The notes: generated from the letters alone by a model not told the origin. Shown: positions 1-8,750, counted from the first letter of the stretch. The stretch is DNA of 16,106 nucleotides from Rikenellaceae bacterium (GCA_021203585.1 JAJQAW010000369.1:1-16106); one strand, 5' to 3'. Numbers and translations: made by a program.

Positions 1-1
1 A

Positions 2-82
2 TACTACACACTCCCCGTGTACCCATACCCGCAGAACACTATAAACAGCTATCCGGAATTCGAACATTTCGGAAGCCCATAA
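2..82 (+). CDS. C-terminal tail of an unidentified gene entering from the left
   Basis: The frame starting at base 2 is open for 26 codons up to a TAA at 80-82. The peptide is rich in Pro and Tyr (YYTLPVYPYPQNTINSYPEF...). The spacing of LPVYPYPQNTINSYPE loosely resembles the last strand of SusD-like proteins, which often end in a P-I-P-x-x-x-I type motif, so this could be the end of another SusD-like gene; that is inference from memory. No start is visible because the gene begins outside the window. A chance open stretch of this length is possible, so confidence is limited. Confidence 0.4.
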   Translation, partial: YYTLPVYPYPQNTINSYPEFEHFGSP

Positions 83-386
83 GGAAGGGAAAAAACGTTT
101 GTAGATCTTAATTTTTGATAATCAATTTGCTGAGTCCGAAAGAAAGCGTATGGCGAATCCAATGAAATACGGTTGCCGGAGTCATTTACCGGTTTTTTGA
201 TTCCTCGGTTTCGATCCCGCTGCCCGGAAGCGGACGGTGATTTTCGGATCGATCGGGCGAGGGAAGAATCTTGGAGCGTATTTCGACAAAATTGAAATAA
301 GGGCCTTAGACTCTCGTAAATAAAGGGAATTAGTTATTCAAGATACCAATACCTTATCCGGATAAAAACAATTGCCGGCCAGCAAT
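83..386. other. Intergenic region without a recognisable gene
   Basis: About 300 bases between the upstream tail and the regulatory region of the susC operon. I see no credible coding frame, no tRNA and no convincing terminator. A weak CCGG-N9-CCGG pairing followed by TTTTTT (around 164-200) could end the upstream transcript, but its stem is only 4 bp. The right half is AT-rich. Confidence 0.5.
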
Positions 387-420
387 AAACAATCGTTTTT
401 TGAGGAGGGAAAAAACAAAA

Positions 421-445
421 CAAACCGGAGGATTACCCCGGTTTG
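421..445. promoter_or_regulatory. Palindrome overlapping the -33 box of the susC promoter
   Basis: CAAACCGG (421-428) and CCGGTTTG (438-445) form an 8-bp perfect stem with a 9-base loop. The last four bases, TTTG, are the proposed -33 element. The palindrome is therefore well placed as an operator or activator site. Read on the - strand the stem is followed by TTTTGTTTTTT, so it could also act as a leftward terminator, but no - strand gene lies to its right to be terminated. Confidence 0.4.
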
Positions 446-473
446 AAAAAATATAGAACGTGTTGTATGTTAG
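442..473 (+). promoter_or_regulatory. Bacteroidetes-type promoter for the susC operon
   Basis: TTTG at 442-445 is followed after exactly 20 bases by TATGTTAG at 466-473. The Bacteroidetes primary sigma consensus is TTTG and TAnnTTTG with about 19-21 bases between, so the -33 box is perfect and the -7 box has one mismatch. Transcription would start near 480 and leave a leader of about 75 bases before the susC start. Confidence 0.55.
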
Positions 474-507
474 CCTTTAATGTTTCAGTAAACGATTGTT
501 TTTTAAC

Positions 508-526
508 AGTGCAGCGTTCCTGCACT
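508..526 (+). promoter_or_regulatory. Leader hairpin upstream of susC
   Basis: AGTGCAG and CTGCACT form a 7-bp stem with a 5-base loop in the predicted 5' leader. A T-rich stretch follows (about 529-549), beginning several bases after the stem. It could be a weak attenuator or simply leader structure; the gap before the T tract argues against an efficient terminator. Confidence 0.3.
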
Positions 527-554
527 CCTGTTCTTATTTTTTATTTTATATGAA

Positions 555-3500
555 ATGCCTATGAAAAGATTTTACCTGACATTCCTTTCCCTGCTTGTGG
601 GGATCGGATTGTACGCCCAGACTGTGGAAATCACAGGCGTTGTGGTGGACGAAGGCGGAGCTCCGATTATCGGTGCGGCCATAATGGTGAAAGGGACCAC
701 CCACGGCGTGGTCACCGGACCGGACGGCAAATTTACCATCGGTGCGCCCGGCCCGGACGCTACCCTGCAAGTAAATTTTCTGGGTTATAAACCCCGGGAA
801 GTCACCGCGCAACCGGATATGCGGATTGTGCTGGCCACGGACGATGTAGCCATCGATGCCGTTGTGGTAACCGGGATGAATACGATCGACAAGCGGCTGT
901 TTACCGGGGCAGCGGACTTTCTGAATGCCGACGATATCAAACTGGACGGGATGCATGACATCAGCCGCGCCCTGGAAGGGAGATCGGCCGGGGTGTCGGT
1001 GCAAAATGTCTCCGCCACGTTCGGTACCGCGCCCAAAATCCGGATCCGCGGAGCTACCTCCATCCTGGGAAGTTCCAGTCCGCTGTGGGTCGTGGACGGT
1101 ATCGTACTGGAAAATGTGACCGAAATTTCATCCGACGACCTGGCCACCGGAGATGCCGTTACGTTGATCAGTTCGGCCGTAGCCGGATTGAATGCGGACG
1201 ATATCGAGAGCTTTCAAATCCTCAAGGACGGTTCGGCTACCTCCATTTACGGTGCGCGGGCCATGGCCGGAGTGATCGTGGTGACGACCAAAAAAGGACG
1301 GCCGGGAACCAGCCGAATCAATTATACGGGAGAATTCACCACCCGGCTCAAACCCTCCTACCGGGACTACGACATCATGAATTCGCAGGATCAGATGAGC
1401 GTGTACAAAGAGATGGAAGAAAAAGGGTGGCTCAATTTTTCGGACGTCTATCGGGCGCGGAACTCCGGAGTATACGGGCAAATGTATAAGCTGATCAATA
1501 CCTACGACGAAACTTCCGGCCAGTTCGGATTGGAAAATACCGCAGCGGCTAAATACCAATTCCTGCAGCAGGCCGAATACCGGAATACCGATTGGTTCGA
1601 TCTGCTGTTCGACAACGCGGTCATGCAGTCTCATTCGATCAGCGTATCCAACGGTACGGAAAAATCCAGCACCTATTTTTCGCTCAACTACATCAACGAC
1701 CCGGGATGGTACACTCAGAGTAAATTCGACCGGTATACGGCCAACGTGAATTCCAGCTACAACATCCTGCCTAACCTGCAATGGAACATGTATTCCAGTC
1801 TGGCTTACCGGAAACAGCATGCGCCCGGGTCGATTTCCCGTTCCACTTCGCGGTATTACGGGGAGATCAAGCGAGATTTCGATATCAACCCCTTCAGTTT
1901 CGCCACCAACAGCTCCCGAACGCTCGATCCGGATACCTATTACACCCGCGAATATGCCCCGTTCAATATCTTTCACGAACTGCAAAACAACTACATCCAA
2001 TCGGATGTGGTCAATACCAAATTTCAGGGAGAAATCAAGTGGACGGTCATACCGAACCTCGATATTTCGGTCATGGGAGCGGTTAAGTACAATACCACTT
2101 CGCAGCAGCACCACATCAAAGACGATTCTAATTTTGCGGCGGCTTACCGGGCTATGGACGATGCTACCATTCGCGACCTCAACAAATACCTGTATTCCGA
2201 TCCGGATATCGCCAATTCTCTTCCGGTGACCATCCTGGAAGAGGGAGGGATTTACGAAAAGCGGGAATACAAACAGTTGGCTTACGACTTTCGCGCTTCG
2301 GCTACCTGGCGTAGAACTTTTAACAACGTACACATTGTCAATGCTTACGGAGGCCTGGAGTTCAATTCCAACAAGCGGACCAACGACTGGTTCCAGGGGT
2401 GGGGAATGCTCTACAACTACGGGGAACTGGCTTATTCCAACTACCTGGCCTTCAAGAAACTCGAGGAAAACGGGGACAACTATTTTTCCTTGAGCAATTC
2501 GATCTATAAAAATGCCGCCTATTTTGCCACCGCCACCTATTCCTACAAGGCCAAGTACACCGTCAACGGAACCGTCCGTTACGAAGGGAGCAACCGCCTG
2601 GGTAAATCGCGTTCGGCACGGTGGCTGCCGACCTGGAATGTATCCGGGGCCTGGAACATTCACGAAGAAGAATTTTTCGAAAATTGGAGAAACGTCCTCT
2701 CCAGCTTGACTTTCCGGGCGTCGTACAGTCTGACGGCCGACCGCGGTCCCTCGTACGTGACCAATTCCACGCAGATTGTCAAAAGTTATTCTCCCTGGCG
2801 CCCCAGTACGAGTGTCAATGAAACCGGATTGGAAATCGAATATTCGGCCAACCATGAACTGACCTATGAAAAAAAGCACGAACTCAACCTCGGGCTGGAC
2901 GCCAGTTTTCTGGAGGGCCGGATTACCGCGACGATGGATGTATACAAACGGGATAATTACGATCTGATCGGACGGGTTCTCACTCAGGGTATTACCGGTG
3001 AAATCCGGCGTTATGCCAACATTGCCGACATGAGTTCCCACGGGGTCGAACTTTCCGTGCATACCGTAAATATCCACCATCCGAAATTCAAATGGCATAC
3101 CGATCTGACTTTCAGCTATGCCACCAACAAAATCAAAAGCTACAATTCGGCGGCCTACCTGATGAGCCTGGTCAGCGCCAGCATCTTTTCACTGGAAGGC
3201 TATCCGGTGGGCGGATTGTTCTCCATTCCCTATGCCGGATTGGACTATGACGGACTTCCCATGTTCACCGTAGACGGCCAGCGGGTGGACCAGTCCAATT
3301 ACGGAAATATCAATTTCCAAGCTACCTCCGATTATGAATGGCTCAAATACGAAGGCCCCTCCGATCCTCCGTATACCGGCGGACTTAACAATACGTTCAG
3401 TATCGGTGATTTCCGGCTGACCGCCTTCTTTACCTACGCGTTCGGCAATAAGCTCCGATTGAATCCGATATTCAGCAATCAATACTATGACCTGGATGCG

Positions 3501-3881
3501 CATTCCGAAATCTTTAAAAACCGGTGGGTGGCTCCGGGAGACGAACAGTATACGGATATTCCGGTGATCGCCAGCTACCGGCAAAACACCCAGATTTCCC
3601 AGCTTCGCCGGGCTTACAACGCCTACAATTACTCGGATGCCCGGGTAGCCAAAGGGGATTTCATTCGGTTGAAAGAAATATCGGCCATGTACCAATTCCC
3701 GCGCGAAAAAACCCAAAAATGGTTCGGAGGGGATTTATCGCTCAAAGTGGCGGCCACCAATCTTTTCCTGTTGTATGCCGATAAAAAACTGAACGGCCAG
3801 GATCCGGAATATTATTCTTCCGGCGGAGTCTCCTCTCCGTTGGCCCGGCAATTTACATTCACCGTCCGGTTAGGATTTTAA
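555..3881 (+). CDS. SusC/RagA-family TonB-dependent outer-membrane receptor
   Basis: Outer-membrane channel that imports a substrate captured by its SusD partner, powered by TonB. The 1108-residue product has a signal peptide ending in GLYAQ (about 1-22). A carboxypeptidase-regulatory-like beta domain follows at about 24-93 (VEITGVVVDEGGAPIIGA). A TonB-box-like DAVVVTG sits at 101-107 and a plug domain at about 116-247, with RIRGATSILGSSSPLWVVDG and the conserved KDGSATSIYGARAMAGVIVVTTKKG region. The remainder is a 22-strand-type barrel ending in the aromatic C-terminus FTVRLGF. Length and order are normal for the family and the frame is intact. ATG 561 (MKRFYLTF) is as plausible a start as ATG 555. 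It is the first gene of a five-gene operon, with susD 10 bp downstream. The substrate cannot be read from sequence; the neighbours suggest a peptide-containing ligand, as for RagAB. Confidence 0.93.
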   Translation: MPMKRFYLTFLSLLVGIGLYAQTVEITGVVVDEGGAPIIGAAIMVKGTTHGVVTGPDGKFTIGAPGPDATLQVNFLGYKPREVTAQPDMRIVLATDDVAIDAVVVTGMNTIDKRLFTGAADFLNADDIKLDGMHDISRALEGRSAGVSVQNVSATFGTAPKIRIRGATSILGSSSPLWVVDGIVLENVTEISSDDLATGDAVTLISSAVAGLNADDIESFQILKDGSATSIYGARAMAGVIVVTTKKGRPGTSRINYTGEFTTRLKPSYRDYDIMNSQDQMSVYKEMEEKGWLNFSDVYRARNSGVYGQMYKLINTYDETSGQFGLENTAAAKYQFLQQAEYRNTDWFDLLFDNAVMQSHSISVSNGTEKSSTYFSLNYINDPGWYTQSKFDRYTANVNSSYNILPNLQWNMYSSLAYRKQHAPGSISRSTSRYYGEIKRDFDINPFSFATNSSRTLDPDTYYTREYAPFNIFHELQNNYIQSDVVNTKFQGEIKWTVIPNLDISVMGAVKYNTTSQQHHIKDDSNFAAAYRAMDDATIRDLNKYLYSDPDIANSLPVTILEEGGIYEKREYKQLAYDFRASATWRRTFNNVHIVNAYGGLEFNSNKRTNDWFQGWGMLYNYGELAYSNYLAFKKLEENGDNYFSLSNSIYKNAAYFATATYSYKAKYTVNGTVRYEGSNRLGKSRSARWLPTWNVSGAWNIHEEEFFENWRNVLSSLTFRASYSLTADRGPSYVTNSTQIVKSYSPWRPSTSVNETGLEIEYSANHELTYEKKHELNLGLDASFLEGRITATMDVYKRDNYDLIGRVLTQGITGEIRRYANIADMSSHGVELSVHTVNIHHPKFKWHTDLTFSYATNKIKSYNSAAYLMSLVSASIFSLEGYPVGGLFSIPYAGLDYDGLPMFTVDGQRVDQSNYGNINFQATSDYEWLKYEGPSDPPYTGGLNNTFSIGDFRLTAFFTYAFGNKLRLNPIFSNQYYDLDAHSEIFKNRWVAPGDEQYTDIPVIASYRQNTQISQLRRAYNAYNYSDARVAKGDFIRLKEISAMYQFPREKTQKWFGGDLSLKVAATNLFLLYADKKLNGQDPEYYSSGGVSSPLARQFTFTVRLGF

Positions 3882-3891
3882 ATGATAAGCA

Positions 3892-5430
3892 ATGATGAAA
3901 ATAAAATATATCGTATTAGCGGTTATGGCGCTTGGGTTCACCGGCTGCGATAAATTCCTGGACGAAGTGCCCGATTCGCGTATCGAAGTGGATACAAAGG
4001 AGAAAATCCAGTTGTTGTTGGTTTCTGCCTATCCCTCATCCCATCCCATGATGGGTTTCGAACTGATGTCCGATAATCACGAAGACAACGGTTCGCAGTA
4101 CGCCTCCAACGCCGACTTGATTGCGGACTATTACCTGTTTAAAGAGGATGCCTCTTCGATTTCACAGGACAGCCCCTACTACCTGTGGGAATCTTTCTAT
4201 GGGGCCGTTGCGACGGCGAATCTGGCTTTGGAATCCATCGAAATGCTGGAAAATCCGGAAGAGGCCGAGGCTGAAAAAGGAGAGGCATTGTTGTGCCGGG
4301 CTTTCGGCCATTTTTTGGCCGTTCAGACCTTCTGCCAGGCTTACAATACCCTGACCAGCGATACGGATTTGGGAGTTCCCTATTCCACCCTATCCGAAGT
4401 GACGGTGCATGAAAAATACGATCGGTCCAATGTGGCGGAAGTATACCGGAATATCCTCGCGGATATCGAAGCGGGTATTCCTTTGCTGGATGACTCCAAC
4501 TACAAAGTTCCGAAATATCACTTCACCCGCAAGGCCGCCTACGCGTTCGCCGCGGAGGTATACCTGTACTACGGAGATTATGACCGGGCGATCGAATATG
4601 CGACCAAAGCTCTGGGAGACAACCCGAAAGGAGTGCTTCGTAATCATGTGCCGCTGAGCAATGCCACTTCCAATTCCGATGCTCACCTGGCCTACATCAC
4701 CCCGGACGAACAGGCTAACCTGTTGATTTTGCCTTGTATGTCCAACTGGGGACGGTATATGGTGGGAAGTCCTAACTACAACCGGTATGGTCATACCTTG
4801 GCCATTTGCACCAACGGAACTTACCGCAGTTCCGGCCCGTGGGCGGCCAAGGGAAGCAGTTACCTGGCGGGTTTCAAAAACTGGAACCGGACCGGTTATT
4901 CCACTCAATATGTGTACAGCGGATTGGTCAATTATATTTTCGAAACGACCGACGAAGCGACCAATATCGGCTACTATCACACGACCATTCCGGTCTTCTC
5001 CACGGACAAGGCGATACTGGTCCGGGCCGAAGCCTATGTGATGAAGCAACAATACGAACTGGCGGCGCAGGATCTCTCCTGGTGGATCGAAGCCAAAGAC
5101 TGTAATCCCGGGAATGAATACGTGCTGCAGGATTTCCTGGATTATTATTCCACCGCCGACGAAGAATGGATCCGTCAACCACTCAACCCCCGCGGAATTA
5201 CCTTCGCGGACGAAACCCAACTGACCATGCTCTATGCCGTGCTGCATGCCCGTCGGATCGAAACCCAGGGACAAGGATGGCGGTTCATAGACCTCAAACG
5301 CTACGGGATCGGATATGTCAAATACGTATACAACGCCACCGACATTACCCTGGAACCCTGGGATCTCCGCCTGGCGGTGCAAATTCCCTCCGGAGTATAC
5401 GGTTCCGGTATGCAGAAAAACCCGAGATAA
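3892..5430 (+). CDS. SusD/RagB-family nutrient-binding outer-membrane lipoprotein
   Basis: Surface lipoprotein that forms the lid of the SusC channel and binds the substrate. The signal peptide ends in a lipobox GFTGC with the lipidated Cys at residue 19. The N-terminal part has the helical SusD/TPR pattern (SFYGAVATANLALESIE, EALLCRAFGHFLAVQTF, LGVPYST). The C-terminal part carries LHARRIETQGQGWRFIDLKRYGI, the usual SusD region with an R-x-x-E and an aromatic-rich helix. At 512 residues it is normal in length and intact. Tandem ATG codons at 3892 and 3895 give almost identical starts. It lies 10 bp after susC and 14 bp before the metallohydrolase gene, so co-transcription is near certain. 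Confidence 0.92.
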   Translation: MMKIKYIVLAVMALGFTGCDKFLDEVPDSRIEVDTKEKIQLLLVSAYPSSHPMMGFELMSDNHEDNGSQYASNADLIADYYLFKEDASSISQDSPYYLWESFYGAVATANLALESIEMLENPEEAEAEKGEALLCRAFGHFLAVQTFCQAYNTLTSDTDLGVPYSTLSEVTVHEKYDRSNVAEVYRNILADIEAGIPLLDDSNYKVPKYHFTRKAAYAFAAEVYLYYGDYDRAIEYATKALGDNPKGVLRNHVPLSNATSNSDAHLAYITPDEQANLLILPCMSNWGRYMVGSPNYNRYGHTLAICTNGTYRSSGPWAAKGSSYLAGFKNWNRTGYSTQYVYSGLVNYIFETTDEATNIGYYHTTIPVFSTDKAILVRAEAYVMKQQYELAAQDLSWWIEAKDCNPGNEYVLQDFLDYYSTADEEWIRQPLNPRGITFADETQLTMLYAVLHARRIETQGQGWRFIDLKRYGIGYVKYVYNATDITLEPWDLRLAVQIPSGVYGSGMQKNPR

Positions 5431-5444
5431 TATAAATAAATACG

Positions 5445-6323
5445 ATGATTATGAAAAGAATTTTATATGCATTGATTATCTCCGGTATGATCTTCCTCTC
5501 GTGCGAGGAGGATAAAATCAAAGGAGATTCCATATTTGAAAACCCGGACGAGGAGGTCACCGAACTGGACGTATGGCTGGAAAAAAATATTCGTTCCGTG
5601 TACAACATCGAATACCTGTACAAATGGAAGGATATCGAAACCAATATGGGCTTCAATCTGATTCCGGCCACTTACGAGAAATCCCGTGATTGGATCAAGG
5701 TGATCATGTTCCTTTTGCTCTAAGCCTACGACGAAGTGGCCGGAGTGGATTTCACCCGCGCCTATTTTCCCAAGCAAATCCTGGTGATCGGTTCTCCGGC
5801 CATGTACTCTTCCACCAACACGGTGGGTACGGCCGAAGGGGGGATTAAAATCGTCCTGTACGATATCAACAACATCGATCCGACCGATGTGGATGCGTTG
5901 ATCAGCAGCAGTTCGCGATTCAAAACCATGCATCACGAATTCGCCCATATCCTGCACCAATTGAAAGATTACCCGACGGAATTCAAAACCATTTCGGCGG
6001 CCGACTACATCGGCAGCAATTGGAACAACCGCACGGATGCCGAAGTGGCTCCCATGGGTTTCGTTTCCCCGTATGCCAGCAGTGAAGCGAACGAGGACTT
6101 TGTGGAAACGATCGCTATCTGGATTACCTTCTCCGACGCTCATTGGGAAAGTTGGCGGGAACTGGCCGGCGAGGAAGGCTGGGCCATTATTCAGAAAAAA
6201 CTCTCCATGTGCCGCGAATATCTCCAGGAAAACTGGGATATTGACCTGGATAATATGCGCGCCATCGTACAACGCCGGTGTGAAGAGCTGCGTACGATGG
6301 ATATCGATTCGATGTACGAATAA
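5445..6323 (+). pseudogene. SusCD-associated HExxH zinc metallohydrolase lipoprotein, interrupted by TAA
   Basis: The product resembles the substrate import-associated zinc metallohydrolase lipoproteins (HExxH type, near peptidase family Mx1) found beside SusC/SusD pairs. It would hydrolyse the substrate, probably a peptide bond, at the cell surface. The signal peptide ends in a lipobox MIFLSC (Cys 20). An in-frame TAA at 5721-5723 (codon 93) cuts it after KVIMFLLL. The same frame continues with AYDEVAGVDFTRAYFPKQ, GTAEGGIKIVLYDINN and the zinc motif HEFAH (about codons 164-168), ending at 6323. With the stop read through it would be 292 residues, about full length. A GTG at 5736 could restart translation but would give an unexported fragment. 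The rest shows no decay, so the lesion is very recent, a sequence error or bypassed. Confidence 0.8.
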
Positions 6324-6334
6324 ATTGTGGATGT

Positions 6335-7675
6335 ATGAAAAAGTTATTATTACTCATTACCCTGACCGGTCTGCTGATCCCTTCCTGCAAGATCGAAATC
6401 GACGAGACGTTCGATACATCGGCCTCCGAAAGAATCGAGGCGGTTAAGCAGGAATTTTCCGAACTGTTGCTCTCCTCCCCAGCGGGTTGGATTATCGAAT
6501 ATTATCCGGGAGAAAACCGGCCTTACGGCGGGTATGTGCTGTTGGCTCGGTTTCACGAGGACGGTACGGTGAGCCTGTCCTCTCAGGCGGCGGAGGATTT
6601 TTCGCAGGTCCTTACCAGTACCTATTCGATTAACGGCAGCCAAAGCGCGGTCTTGTCCTTCGACGGGTACAACGAAATGATTCATTATTGGTGCGACCCG
6701 CAGGTCACCGGTGGCGCCGGCACTTCAGTCGGCTACGGGGGTGATTTTGAATTCGTTTACTATTCCGGGGACCGAAACCAAATCCTTACTCGGGGCAAGA
6801 AGAGAAGCAGCGTCATCCGGTTTACCAAATTTCCCGAAGACACCACCTGGGAACAGTACCTGACCGATCTGGCCGATCTGGTCGACCAAATGCTTTTCGC
6901 CACCTATAATTTACAGGTCGGCGACCAAGAAACGGTGGTCATGACCTTAGACGCCAACGGGTACCAGATTTTACAGTACAACCATCCGGACGAACCGAAT
7001 CCGGATATTTACACCTACTTGCCCTTTATTTACACCGATACGGGTATTAAGCTTTATGAACCGTTGGACATATTCTCCGTACAGCTCCAAAATTTTCAGT
7101 ACGTGCCGGACAGCAAGACGTTTATCTGTACGGATGAGGGAGTGGATGCGGTGATCGAATGCAAAATGAACGAAGGCTACGTATATTACGAAGAATTCCT
7201 GGGCGACTATACGCTGTATTACGCGACTTCCCGCGGCAATCTGGTAGAGAATACCGTAACCGTAAGCCTGGTGGAAGATGTACCGAACGAATCGTTTAAA
7301 CTCACGGGATTGCAGTACGACATCTATATCGGGTTTAACCGGACTATGGGAATTATCAGCATGCTGAACAACAATAATTCCGTAGAATTGGGTACCTACC
7401 TCTACAACGGCGAAGATAAAGAAATCTTCTTGTGGCTCATTACAGATACCGGACACATTTACCGGACTAATTATACCTATGGTATGGATTCGGAAATCAG
7501 CTATGATGCAGACGGAAAAATGATCGTACAATGGAAGGAGAACGGGGTTTGCTACCGGGCTGCTTCGCGGAATATGGAATCGATCGCATTCTATTATTAT
7601 ACGAATGAAATCACCAGTTCTTACCAATACCTGTCTCCCCGTTACTATGGCCCGTTGAGCATGGTAAAGTATTGA
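6335..7675 (+). CDS. DUF4302-type lipoprotein
   Basis: A 446-residue lipoprotein with signal peptide MKKLLLLITLTGLLIPSC (lipobox LIPSC, Cys 18). The early region (TSASERIEAVKQEF, SSPAGWIIEYYPG, YGGYVLLARFHEDGTVSL) matches my memory of DUF4302, a family of unknown function usually placed after SusC/SusD and an HExxH lipoprotein. Residues about 286-446 form a beta-rich module ending YYGPLSMVKY that is repeated in the next gene. The frame is intact. It starts 11 bp after the metallohydrolase and ends 22 bp before the BACON gene. A role as an accessory surface binding protein is inferred from lipidation and operon position only. Confidence 0.75.
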   Translation: MKKLLLLITLTGLLIPSCKIEIDETFDTSASERIEAVKQEFSELLLSSPAGWIIEYYPGENRPYGGYVLLARFHEDGTVSLSSQAAEDFSQVLTSTYSINGSQSAVLSFDGYNEMIHYWCDPQVTGGAGTSVGYGGDFEFVYYSGDRNQILTRGKKRSSVIRFTKFPEDTTWEQYLTDLADLVDQMLFATYNLQVGDQETVVMTLDANGYQILQYNHPDEPNPDIYTYLPFIYTDTGIKLYEPLDIFSVQLQNFQYVPDSKTFICTDEGVDAVIECKMNEGYVYYEEFLGDYTLYYATSRGNLVENTVTVSLVEDVPNESFKLTGLQYDIYIGFNRTMGIISMLNNNNSVELGTYLYNGEDKEIFLWLITDTGHIYRTNYTYGMDSEISYDADGKMIVQWKENGVCYRAASRNMESIAFYYYTNEITSSYQYLSPRYYGPLSMVKY

Positions 7676-7697
7676 TCATCCGAAAAAATGAATCGTT

Positions 7698-8750
7698 ATG
7701 AGAAAAGAAATAAGTTTATTGCTGATTCCGCTGCTCCTGGCTTTTGCCGCCTGCAGCGATAGTGACGAACCGGAAACCGGTCTGGAAATTATCTCCTCTG
7801 TAGCCGAATTTTCCCCGGAGGGGGGAACCGGGCAGGTGGTGTTTTCAGCGCCGGCCGCCGCGACCGTAAAGTCGACCCAGGAGTGGTGTCAGGTCTCTCT
7901 TTCGGGTTCTACCGTAACCCTGACCGTAGAACCGAACCGAGACAATTTATCCCGGGTATCGAATGTCACCATCACCTCCGGCGGCGAAGAGAAAACGGTC
8001 AATGTATACCAGCACGGTTACGCCATCGTGCTGGGAATCGTCTATTTCGATCTGGAATGGGAAGCCGGCTCCTCGGTTTCGACCACCCTGGAAAATGCCT
8101 CCTCCACGGACATCCTTTCCCATCCGGATTGGGTGGAAGCCATCGTCGGTGACGGTACTTTGACCCTGCGGGCGACCGAGTCCAATCCAAAATTGTTCGA
8201 ACGTACCGGCGAGCTGATTCTTTCGGCTTTCGGGATACGCAAAACCGTGCGGATCGTCCAGCAGCCGCAACCGGTCAGTTATTCGGCATTCCTGGGTGAC
8301 TGGACCTTCCAGTATGCTTCCACATCCAAGGGCGATCCGGACTAGCAGGTGACCGTTTCGTTCATCGAAGATGAATACGACCAATCCTATAAATTGACCG
8401 GATTGCGATACGACATTCATGTTCAGTACGATGCCCAAACCAACCAAATGACCATGGTCAACAACAACTTCGGTTACCCCGTGGGAACCTATTCGGAAGA
8501 GGATTACCTGGTCCGGTTCCTGCTGATAAGCCAGACCAATACGTTCAACCATACCAACTCCACTTATAATATGGTTACCCAGATGGATTTCGATGAGCAC
8601 GAGAACATCCGGTTGAGCTGGATCGACGGGGGCGTATGGAGTTCGATAGCGTACAGCTGGAATTTCTCCTACTATACGGATGCTGCCGACACCGGTACCC
8701 GAGCCAATATATTTTTTTATTACGGACCGTTGACCATGGTGAAGCAGTGA
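7698..8750 (+). pseudogene. BACON-domain lipoprotein with DUF4302-like C-terminus, interrupted by TAG
   Basis: Signal peptide MRKEISLLLIPLLLAFAAC (Cys 19). Residues about 33-106 form a BACON-type beta domain with the usual closing motif (VTITSGGEEKTVNVYQHG). Residues about 112-192 look like a second, diverged copy ending TVRIVQQP. BACON domains are non-catalytic modules of Bacteroidota surface proteins thought to bind ligands or act as spacers. From about residue 197 the C-terminal module is similar to that of the preceding gene (FLGDWTFQYAST, SYKLTGLRYDI, ending YYGPLTMVKQ). An in-frame TAG at 8343-8345 (codon 216) falls inside this module at a point where the paralogous protein reads through. 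Without it the product would be 350 residues. The last gene of the operon. Confidence 0.78.

Larger units (their letters stand above)
387..501. repeat. 12-bp perfect inverted repeat bracketing the susC promoter
   Basis: AAACAATCGTTT at 387-398 is the exact reverse complement of AAACGATTGTTT at 490-501, and the two arms are 91 bp apart. Each arm is also a short palindrome of form AAAC-N4-GTTT, so both fit AAACRATYGTTT. The promoter motif at 442-473 lies wholly between the arms. Two readings are possible. One is the recombination sites of an invertible promoter, a known mode of phase variation for Bacteroidota surface proteins. The other is two operators for a dimeric regulator; their centres are 103 bp apart, close to ten helical turns. 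Confidence 0.6.

Noticed and set aside
421..445. Leftward intrinsic terminator
   Set aside because: The stem plus T tract fits on the - strand, but there is no - strand gene to its right, and the stem coincides with a promoter element, which explains it better.
1128..3098. Long - strand open frame (656 codons) opposite susC
   Set aside because: It lies wholly within the clear SusC coding sequence, has no recognisable domain or promoter, and is the usual mirror frame of a GC-rich gene with a codon bias that avoids stops on the other strand.
4390..5382. 330-codon - strand open frame opposite susD
   Set aside because: Fully overlaps the well-supported SusD gene and shows no domain, signal peptide or start context.
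5463..6272. 269-codon - strand open frame opposite the metallohydrolase gene
   Set aside because: The + strand carries the lipobox, the HEFAH motif and conserved flanks on both sides of the stop; the - strand product has none.
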